DNA from: Blastopirellula sp.
GTDB taxonomy: Bacteria > Planctomycetota > Planctomycetia > Pirellulales > Pirellulaceae
Length of the DNA stretch: 44,147 nt
Assembly: GCA_002733575.1 (NCBI GenBank)
Contig: NVWB01000161.1
Location: 1-44,147 of the forward strand
Reading direction: 5' to 3'
Shown here: positions 38,666 to 44,147 of the stretch, in pieces
Position numbering within the stretch: position 1 is the stretch's first letter
Layout: every line of letters starts with the position of its first letter
Program-made: the position numbers and the translations under genes
The notes under the pieces: model-generated
The model's database searches: none
The model's input: only the letters and a program-made list of their open reading frames with translations
What the model was told of the DNA's origin: nothing

Positions 38666-38902
38666 TTAGTCCTGCCCTTCTGCCTCAACCACCCAACCAT
38701 GACACTCGTAGGATACGATACTAAATCCACTGTAACGTGGGTTAGTTCCAACGATAAATTCTACAGTCTCCACACCTCCACCATCCTCAGTAAGGGTTGT
38801 CATACAGGTTTCTTCAGTGTCGTACAGTACACTACCATTAGCAAACCCACCGTAAGTGTCAGTCAGTGGGTTAAAGATTAGGATCATTGCCATCCATTTC
38901 AT
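38666..38902 (-). CDS. small protein with N-terminal hydrophobic segment
   Basis: 78 residues with AAGGAG upstream. The first 10 residues (MKWMAMILIF) are hydrophobic but short for a signal peptide. The rest contains two cysteines (EETCMTTL, SYECHGW) as in small disulfide-bearing periplasmic domains (pattern FxxxxxC...YEC). Its start overlaps the nuclease stop (ATGA) and its stop lies one base before the protease start, so it is probably co-expressed with the secreted protease. Confidence 0.55.
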   Translation of the reverse strand: MKWMAMILIFNPLTDTYGGFANGSVLYDTEETCMTTLTEDGGGVETVEFIVGTNPRYSGFSIVSYECHGWVVEAEGQD

Positions 38903-39807
38903 TGTGTTATCTCCTTGATATGTTCAGCAGGCTGTCGCACTACCTTGGTTAAGAATCTAGGGCCAGTACTATAGATGAATGTTCTAACATCCGGCCAACA
39001 GCTAGACCTAAAGTCACAGTAGGAACAGGCTACACCTAGCTTCATGTTACCAGACTTACCATCCTCTACCTCATCTTCTCCTCGCATAGGAATAGGCCCT
39101 TCGACCATCCGTACTACCTGTTGTACCTCCTGTTCCTTGTACTTAATCTCATCCGTGAAGTCGTAGGTATCTAAGCAAATCTTGAACCTGTCCTTTTGTA
39201 TTACTAGGAAGGCACCCTTGTTCTTCTCAGTTACAATAGGGTCATCCTTACCACCTGATACATAGGAACCAAGCTGAGAAATATACCCGAAGGCATCAAC
39301 ATCCCTAGCTTCTACCCAAGTCTTGTTACCAGACCTGTCGTACTTAGTGTATCCTCTAAGCTGATGCTTCTGAAACTTCTCAAAGCTAAACTTGCTGGCA
39401 GACTTAACATCTACTGTGACACCATCAATGACTACATCTCTGTGGCCTTTAATACCATACACGTCCAACCTGTCCTGCATACCCTCTACCTTGTGACCAG
39501 CAGCCATGACTATAGAGATAGCCAGTACTTCCAGTAGGTCACCGTAAAAGAATGTACCTAGTGACTCTGCACTAAGCTCTGACTTCAACTCTGGTTTGTT
39601 TATGTTGTACCAAATCTTACGCTGGCATGGTGATCCAAGTTGGGATAGGCTTAGCTTAGTCCTTGGTGCCTGAGGCTCACTGAACCTTTGTCCTGCTACC
39701 TCTGAGATACCATCAGCTAAGAACTTGGTAATGGTTTCATCCCACCCACCTAGTCCTTTGACTACCTCCAACATATCCTCAACGAGTGTGTCCATTGTCT
39801 TCGTCAA
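38899..39807 (-). CDS. PD-(D/E)XK exonuclease, RecB/Cas4-like
   Basis: 302 residues from a TTG at 39807 with AAGGAG seven bases upstream. It shows GTFFYGDLLEVLAISIVMAAGHKVEGMQ (early motif), IKGHRDVVIDGVTVDVKSASKFSFEKF with the D...DVK catalytic core, and a cysteine cluster at the C-terminus (CSYCDFRSSC) that with SPCQRK near the N-terminus could hold an iron-sulfur cluster as in Cas4/AddB nucleases. In T7-like phages an exonuclease at this place degrades host DNA and removes primers. Confidence 0.82.
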   Translation of the reverse strand: MTKTMDTLVEDMLEVVKGLGGWDETITKFLADGISEVAGQRFSEPQAPRTKLSLSQLGSPCQRKIWYNINKPELKSELSAESLGTFFYGDLLEVLAISIVMAAGHKVEGMQDRLDVYGIKGHRDVVIDGVTVDVKSASKFSFEKFQKHQLRGYTKYDRSGNKTWVEARDVDAFGYISQLGSYVSGGKDDPIVTEKNKGAFLVIQKDRFKICLDTYDFTDEIKYKEQEVQQVVRMVEGPIPMRGEDEVEDGKSGNMKLGVACSYCDFRSSCWPDVRTFIYSTGPRFLTKVVRQPAEHIKEITQ

Positions 39808-39817
39808 ACTATTCTCC

Positions 39818-40042
39818 TTAGAATGTTAGTGTTACTTCATCCCCTGTGAACACCGGGTGTGCCCACTGAGTGCTAACCGACACAAAATCAAGGTCTCTAT
39901 ATTCAGGGGCTGTATACACAATACCGTCTTCCCCTAAGAACCCTACCTCACCAGACTCAAGGGTGAAGTACAGTAGCTTATTATGAATTACAGCCCTTAA
40001 GTCTCTGTTAGGGTTATCCCTACCAACAATGTGAACCTTCAT
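39818..40042 (-). CDS. small beta-rich protein, unknown
   Basis: 74 residues with AAAGGATAAG upstream. Alternating strands (MKVHIVGRD, AVIHNKLLYFTLESGEVGFLGEDGIVYT) suggest a small barrel. No family recognised. It lies between the SSB and exonuclease genes. Confidence 0.6.
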   Translation of the reverse strand: MKVHIVGRDNPNRDLRAVIHNKLLYFTLESGEVGFLGEDGIVYTAPEYRDLDFVSVSTQWAHPVFTGDEVTLTF

Positions 40043-40064
40043 CTCTTATCCTTTCGTGCTAGGT

Positions 40065-40095
40065 GGTGGCTATTCTGAAAGGTACGGGAGCCACC
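40065..40095 (-). repeat. inverted repeat between SSB and downstream gene
   Basis: GGTGGCT (40065-40071) and AGCCACC (40089-40095), seven perfect pairs with a 17-base loop. No T-run follows on either strand. It may slow decay of the SSB message or modulate read-through. The remaining bases of this 69-base gap hold nothing else. Confidence 0.35.
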
Positions 40096-40111
40096 AGTAA
40101 CCGTGTACTAG

Positions 40112-40645
40112 TTAAAAAGGTATCGAATCGTCATCATCGTCGGAGTCAGAGTTAGGTGTAGAGGAGTAGTCCTTGAAGTCAGGTCCACCAAAGTCCCCCT
40201 CTGATTCAAATTCCACATGGTCAAGGACTTGTAGGCCATCTAACCGTGTCCCAATTTTACCTGAAGCATTCTCGTATAAGGACAGGTAAACAATACCTAC
40301 ACTACCATTACCGATCAAACCATCAACATCAATGTCCCAAGGGGTACCATCAGCTTTAGCAACCTTGGGTGGACCAGCAAAGACAGGGAAGTCAGGGTGT
40401 TCAAACTTACGTACAAACTTTACATCGTACCCCTTCTCTGTCTTCTTCTTGTCGTTATCCAACTCTTTACTGGTACCTGAGTCTTTGAGAATTTTTAGGT
40501 TCTCTTTATCAAGGATCATGTTGACAGTACAAGCGCCGTTACAGTCCTCGTAGCTCCCATTCCAACCTTCTTTGTCTCTGTTCTGTTCAAAGACTTTAGC
40601 CCACTCAATGGTACCCTTTAGTTGTAGTTTACGTGTCTTACTCAT
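40112..40645 (-). CDS. T7-type single-stranded DNA-binding protein
   Basis: 177 residues. The body is an OB-fold-like beta pattern (LQLKGTIEWAKVFE, CTVNMILDKENL, YDVKFVRKFEHPDFPVFAGPP, VGIVYLSLYENASG), and the C-terminal tail is acidic and ends DDDDDSIPF, as in T7 gp2.5, where the tail recruits DNA polymerase and helicase. Own promoter at 40671-40699. The polymerase and exonuclease genes flank it. Confidence 0.88.
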   Translation of the reverse strand: MSKTRKLQLKGTIEWAKVFEQNRDKEGWNGSYEDCNGACTVNMILDKENLKILKDSGTSKELDNDKKKTEKGYDVKFVRKFEHPDFPVFAGPPKVAKADGTPWDIDVDGLIGNGSVGIVYLSLYENASGKIGTRLDGLQVLDHVEFESEGDFGGPDFKDYSSTPNSDSDDDDDSIPF

Positions 40646-40670
40646 AGTCTCTCCTATTTGTTATTTAGTA

Positions 40671-40699
40671 CTTATAGCATACTTGCTATACCAAGTCAA
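40671..40699 (-). promoter_or_regulatory. sigma70-type promoter of the SSB gene, 17-bp spacer
   Basis: On the - strand TTGACT (40699-40694), 17-bp spacer, TATAAG (40676-40671). The layout equals the promoter at 29144. It lies in the 57-base gap between the endonuclease and SSB genes. Confidence 0.72.
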
Positions 40700-40702
40700 C
40701 CT

Positions 40703-41122
40703 TTAATTTGATTTTAATTCGTACTCCTCTATGTAGGCAATAAGGTTAGTAAGGTATTCTTTAGACTCCCTCATTAGCCCCAACCCTTGGTTACACCTAT
40801 TGCACAGCATACCTCTAACTCTGCTGGAATTATGGCAGTGGTCTATCACAAGATCGCTGTTACCACATACGGGGCAGCATCCTCCTAAGTCATCTTTCAT
40901 CTTCTGAACCTCCTCCAGTGTAAGACCATAGCTTTTTCTGAAATGATACTCTCTTTGCTTAGCTAACCTTTCTTCTTTGTTATCTACATGATATTTCATG
41001 CAAGCCTTATTCCAACATACTTTACACTCATGTCGAAGACCATCTTTTGTGTAACTGGTTGACTTGTAGTACTCAGTGGTACTCTTAACTTCATTACATA
41101 TACGACAGGTTTTTGTACTCAA
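40703..41122 (-). CDS. recombination endonuclease VII-like homing endonuclease
   Basis: 139 residues from a TTG at 41122, chosen because AGGA lies five bases upstream; it overlaps the polymerase stop as ATTGA. Two zinc CxxC pairs (CRICNEVKS and CKVC near the N-terminus) are followed by a treble-clef core CPVCGNSDLVIDHCHNSSRVRGMLCNRCNQGLGLM, the T4 endonuclease VII/HNH signature with DHCH catalytic block. Such genes move as free-standing homing endonucleases; here it sits exactly behind the polymerase without damaging it. Confidence 0.87.
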   Translation of the reverse strand: MSTKTCRICNEVKSTTEYYKSTSYTKDGLRHECKVCWNKACMKYHVDNKEERLAKQREYHFRKSYGLTLEEVQKMKDDLGGCCPVCGNSDLVIDHCHNSSRVRGMLCNRCNQGLGLMRESKEYLTNLIAYIEEYELKSN

Positions 41123-43077
41123 TGTGTTCCTGCCCAATCGTAGTCTACTTTACCATCTCCATCAAGCCTACACCTTAAACCTAGCTCGTCACCAGCCCAT
41201 CTGATAGAAGCTATCTGTACTTTCTTAACATACTCAGCCTCTTCTCTAGAACCTATAACTTCAGTTTGGTATTCATCGTGTACAAAGGTAACCATCTTAA
41301 AATTAATCCCATCTTTTCTTAGATCATTATGCCATTTAATCATAGCGTGTTTAAGTATAACAGCCTCCCCATTTTGCAGTATACCGGCTAAGGTCTTATG
41401 TAGGCTGGGGACAATAACTTTACGTCCATCGTAACCAGTAAAGTATCTTCTCTTAGCGATGAAGGGTAAGAACTCATTCTTAAAAGGAGACAGACCGTCG
41501 ATACTACCTTCAAATCTACTACGAGCACTAGAGGCTATAGGTATACTAGTCTTAAGTATACTAGCTATCTTAGGTAGGCCACCATTTAGTATCCAACAGT
41601 AGATGAAAGTTTTGGCGTCGTCTCTAGTTAATCCTTTTATATTCAAGGCTTTTCTATTTACGTTATGTATATCGGTACCCTTCTCTCTATCTCCATTGAT
41701 GATGGTTATAGCATAGTCAGAAGTACCAAAGTGTTTCCATAAGTAATCTCCAAGTATTCTTAGCTGTATACCAGAGGCGTCCACCCCTACTAGGTAATTA
41801 CCTTTTTCTACAGTCCAACAAGACCTCAACCCCTCATCAAACTGCTCTTTAATCCTATCCACAGGGGACACAGCAGTACCATGCCACGGTGAGGATATGT
41901 TAGCAGTGTTAGGTTTGTTGTGAGAAGCTCTGCCTGTCCATGCACCAATAGAAATAATACTACCATGTATCTTACCATCCTCCTGTACTTGTCCAAGCCA
42001 CTCAACAAGGCTACTACGCCTACCCTCTAGGGTCAACCACTGAGCAAGGGCCTTAGCCCCCTCAGGTGCTGTGTCAGGAAGTGTACGTAGGTTATCCTCA
42101 TTGCAACTCCACCCATACCTAGCAAAGGTATCCTTCTTCTCATCGTGTTGCTCTTGGGATATGCTAGGTATACTCTTACCGTAAGGCATACCCACCTTAA
42201 CCCTGCCGAACTTCTGGTGTGTCTTAGTCTTCTCAAAAGGTTTCCAACCAGCATCCCACAGCTTATCAATCCTAATCTTAGGGCTACCGGGGTTGAAGGG
42301 TACGTAGTCGTAACACTGTAAGTCAGAGCCAACAACCTTAGTCATATCACTAGACTCCTTAGCCTTCTTGACAGTGGCGTACTCCCCTCCATCCTTAGTT
42401 GTCTTGTACTGTAGCACCTTGGTAAGGGTTAGTATAGGAGGGAAGTCATCTTGAAATACCTTCTCAAGTTCTACCATCTTCTCCTTCACCCCAACCAGTA
42501 ACCCTTCAGCCTTGTCCGAGTTAAAGGTGAAGCCATTATGCTGTGTCTTAACTAACTCAATGGTGGTGTCATGCTCACAACGTAGGGACTTCTTCCAGTC
42601 AGGGTCTTTGATGTACTTAAGAAAGTGGTGGTACAATGCCAGTGTAGTGTCAAGGTCTCCATTCCAATATGTTACCATCTCCTCAGAGAACTCTTCAAAG
42701 GCGCTGAAGTTTCCCTTGTGTACCCCTAACCGAATACCCCATGCCTCTAGTGAGTGGGGAGACCTAGCCCCCTTGGGTATAGCTATGCTGTAATTGACTA
42801 GGCGAGATACTAGCAGTGTGTCTATAACCTTCTCAGGGTTGATTAACTTAGGTTTAAGTAACCTGTCTACCTGAGGTACATCGAACTGGATAAAGTTGTG
42901 GCCTATCCAAAGGTCAACACTCTTAGCCCACTTGATGGCCTCAGGGATACAGTCAGGCTCAGTCTCTATGTTGAATTGGTATCTCTCCTTTGTACTGATG
43001 TCCATACCACCGAAGAGCCATAACTTATCAGGGTTAACTAGCTTGTTCGTTTCTATGTCTGATACTACTACCTTCAT
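41119..43077 (-). CDS. family A (T7-type) DNA polymerase
   Basis: 652 residues, near the T7 length. Exonuclease motifs: SDIETNKL (DxE) at residues 5-12 and WIGHNFIQFD. Polymerase motifs: A in LVGVDASGIQLRILGDY, B in RDDAKTFIYCWILNGG, C in MVTFVHDEYQTE. It ends WAGTH, equal in form to the T7 tail whose last histidine matters for function, so the C-terminus is complete despite the adjoining endonuclease. The start overlaps the stop of the gene upstream (ATGA). No thioredoxin-binding insertion could be recognised by eye. Confidence 0.92.
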   Translation of the reverse strand: MKVVVSDIETNKLVNPDKLWLFGGMDISTKERYQFNIETEPDCIPEAIKWAKSVDLWIGHNFIQFDVPQVDRLLKPKLINPEKVIDTLLVSRLVNYSIAIPKGARSPHSLEAWGIRLGVHKGNFSAFEEFSEEMVTYWNGDLDTTLALYHHFLKYIKDPDWKKSLRCEHDTTIELVKTQHNGFTFNSDKAEGLLVGVKEKMVELEKVFQDDFPPILTLTKVLQYKTTKDGGEYATVKKAKESSDMTKVVGSDLQCYDYVPFNPGSPKIRIDKLWDAGWKPFEKTKTHQKFGRVKVGMPYGKSIPSISQEQHDEKKDTFARYGWSCNEDNLRTLPDTAPEGAKALAQWLTLEGRRSSLVEWLGQVQEDGKIHGSIISIGAWTGRASHNKPNTANISSPWHGTAVSPVDRIKEQFDEGLRSCWTVEKGNYLVGVDASGIQLRILGDYLWKHFGTSDYAITIINGDREKGTDIHNVNRKALNIKGLTRDDAKTFIYCWILNGGLPKIASILKTSIPIASSARSRFEGSIDGLSPFKNEFLPFIAKRRYFTGYDGRKVIVPSLHKTLAGILQNGEAVILKHAMIKWHNDLRKDGINFKMVTFVHDEYQTEVIGSREEAEYVKKVQIASIRWAGDELGLRCRLDGDGKVDYDWAGTH

Positions 43078-43283
43078 ACGGTTAGCACACTCCTTCCGAC
43101 TGCCCCCAGTAGGTCAAAGACATCAAAGGGTACGTGATTGTTAAGGTCAGTAGAACCTCCTTCTTGTACGTATACTGTAGACCACTTGTCTATACATTCC
43201 CTAGTAGCTTGGGACACCTTAACTTTACCATCATCAGAAAGCTCTACTCGTATGGGGTAGTGTAGTTTCTCTTCAAGTGTCAT
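43074..43283 (-). CDS. small protein upstream of polymerase, unknown
   Basis: 69 residues with AAAGGA upstream. LEEKLHYPIRVELSDDGKVKVSQATRECIDKW and NNHVPFDVFDLLGAVGRSVLTV suggest a small alpha/beta protein. No family recognised. It overlaps the polymerase start by four bases, implying coupled translation. Confidence 0.6.
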   Translation of the reverse strand: MTLEEKLHYPIRVELSDDGKVKVSQATRECIDKWSTVYVQEGGSTDLNNHVPFDVFDLLGAVGRSVLTV

Positions 43284-43294
43284 AGTATAGTCCT

Positions 43295-43792
43295 TTATTT
43301 AAAACCTAAATAGAAAGCAGCATGGTTATACTCACCTGATCCTATCCCTAAGCTATAACTAGTTAGGTACGCCCTGTCATCGTTTAAAAACACGTCATCA
43401 AACGCTACCCAAAGAGTATCTTCTGTACTACCATTCTCCGATAGCCATAAGTTAATAGCTGCCAGTCTGTCAAGGTCAGGGTATATAGTGCATACTTCAG
43501 AGTGTAGGTAGTCTTCAAACCCAGCGTCAATAAATCTTTTCACCAGACCGGGAGAACTAACTCCGTCTTCTTCCATTATCTTTAGCAGTCCCTCAGGCTC
43601 ATCATACAGCATACGGTTGTGTGTAGAATTAAATACTACCTTAGCCCCTGATTTTTTAAGTATTAAATGTAGGACTCTAACACACCTTCCATCAAGGGTC
43701 TGAGACCATGAGGCATTTCTATCAAGTAGGATACTAGTGGTAGGTATCATTGGTCCGTCTATGTCTAAGAAAATTATCTTGTCAATAGTCAT
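43295..43792 (-). CDS. HAD-like phosphatase / 5'-nucleotidase-type domain
   Basis: 165 residues from the ATG at 43792 with AAGGAG upstream (a longer frame reads through the neighbouring gene). IIFLDIDGPMIP near the N-terminus is HAD motif I (DxD), KVVFNSTHN supplies the motif II Ser/Thr, and FDDVFLNDD near residue 135 fits the acidic motif IV. It is of the small HAD class seen in phage nucleotide or RNA-end repair genes. Likely acts on phosphate esters of nucleotides or nucleic acids. Confidence 0.75.
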   Translation of the reverse strand: MTIDKIIFLDIDGPMIPTTSILLDRNASWSQTLDGRCVRVLHLILKKSGAKVVFNSTHNRMLYDEPEGLLKIMEEDGVSSPGLVKRFIDAGFEDYLHSEVCTIYPDLDRLAAINLWLSENGSTEDTLWVAFDDVFLNDDRAYLTSYSLGIGSGEYNHAAFYLGFK

Positions 43793-44141
43793 TACTGTCT
43801 CCTTTGTAAGGTGTAAGGGGGTGGTTCTGTGGCCCATAGGGGTCAATGTTCTCAGGGTCTTCCTTTCTGAATGCTTCATCAACCATACGTATCAGCTTAG
43901 CTTTCTGCTTCTTCTTAGCAGCAGAGCGAGCAGCATAGTAAGCAGCAGAGTAAGCAGCAGAGTAAGCAGCATAGTTAGCAGCAGAGCAAGCAGCAGAGCG
44001 AGCAGCAGAGTTAGTAGCAGAGCAAGCAGCAGAGTAAGCAGCAGAGTAAGCAGCTTCTCTAATACTCTCATCACCAGTATTAAGGTACTCTACCACTACA
44101 TCTGGAGCATCCCATAAATGTAAAACATCTAAGGCACACAT
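43782..44141 (-). CDS. Ala-rich tetrapeptide-repeat protein (possibly open at the window edge)
   Basis: 119 residues. Between about residues 30 and 75 the sequence is a tandem of four-residue units (AAYS, AAYS, AACS, ATNS, AARS, AACS, AANY, ...), then a basic stretch (KKKQKAKLIRMVDEAF). The start at 44141 has only AGG upstream and the frame is open to the window edge, so the true start could lie beyond it. The repeats would form a long Ala-rich helix. Similar Ala-rich repeat proteins occur in other phages without known function. Confidence 0.6.
   Translation of the reverse strand: MCALDVLHLWDAPDVVVEYLNTGDESIREAAYSAAYSAACSATNSAARSAACSAANYAAYSAAYSAAYYAARSAAKKKQKAKLIRMVDEAFRKEDPENIDPYGPQNHPLTPYKGDSNDY
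43918..44054 (-). repeat. 12-bp tandem repeat inside the Ala-rich gene
   Basis: About eleven copies of a 12-base unit close to GCAGCAGAGTAA (+ strand), differing mostly at one or two bases that change the third residue of each four-residue unit. It is in frame with the Ala-rich protein, so gain or loss of units keeps the frame. It is a coding microsatellite, not a CRISPR array or origin iterons, since no unique spacers are present. Confidence 0.8.
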
Positions 44142-44147
44142 CCTAGC

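Noticed and set aside
43918..44054. Possible CRISPR array or origin iterons
   Set aside because: The 12-base units are contiguous with no spacers and keep the coding frame of a protein, so they are a coding tandem repeat.
43737..44117. A Ser/Arg-repeat frame on the + strand at the right end
   Set aside because: It is the complement of the 12-bp repeat of the Ala-rich gene and runs against the direction of all neighbouring genes.

Overview
The window is a stretch of a tailed double-stranded DNA phage genome, most likely a podovirus of the broad T7-like (autographivirus-like) type. The evidence is a T7-type family A DNA polymerase ending in the WAxxH tail, an acidic-tailed T7-type single-stranded DNA-binding protein, a portal, scaffold, major capsid, adaptor order, and internal virion proteins that include a transglycosylase and a 1162-residue protein. 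No tail-sheath or tape-measure gene is visible. A monomeric, adenosylcobalamin-dependent (class II) ribonucleotide reductase together with this gene set recalls the marine cobavirus-like phages of Rhodobacteraceae. That host assignment is inference: nothing in the window identifies the host. No RNA polymerase, primase/helicase or integrase is seen, so the phage probably relies on host sigma70-type promoters here, and part of the replication module probably lies beyond the right edge.

The layout is two convergent arms. The left arm (485-28196, + strand) holds a lysis cassette (M15 peptidase endolysin, a coiled-coil membrane protein, a holin candidate, a one-component spanin candidate) interrupted by an HNH endonuclease; tail fibre/spike genes; terminase small and large subunits; portal; scaffold; major capsid protein; decoration candidate; adaptor; tail hub/tube candidate; a fibre; and a block of internal virion proteins. 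The right arm (28251-44141, - strand) carries DNA polymerase, SSB, PD-(D/E)XK nucleases, two metallophosphoesterases, the ribonucleotide reductase, three tRNA genes and many very small overlapping genes. The arms meet at an intrinsic terminator near 28200 that is well formed for the - strand.

Three + strand promoters and one - strand promoter share TTGAC(A/T), a 16-bp spacer and TATAAC/T. Two further - strand promoters have a 17-bp spacer and TATAAG. The capsid gene has its own promoter followed at once by a 13-bp leader hairpin, which suits high late expression.

Two themes stand out. First, the genome is loaded with selfish elements placed in the most conserved genes: an intein in the large terminase, an intein beside the active-site cysteine of the reductase, a group I intron with a LAGLIDADG gene in the major capsid gene, an HNH gene in the lysis cassette and an endonuclease VII-type gene fused by overlap to the DNA polymerase stop. 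Second, between the nuclease and tRNA regions there is an accessory, envelope-directed island (about 35.8-38.9 kb): an SbmA/BacA-family inner-membrane transporter, a two-helix membrane protein in foreign-looking DNA, a small secreted protein and a secreted ClpP-like protease. Because BacA-family relatives import cobalamin and the phage reductase needs adenosylcobalamin, these genes may together form a phage B12-acquisition and nucleotide-synthesis system. This is a hypothesis, not a demonstrated link.
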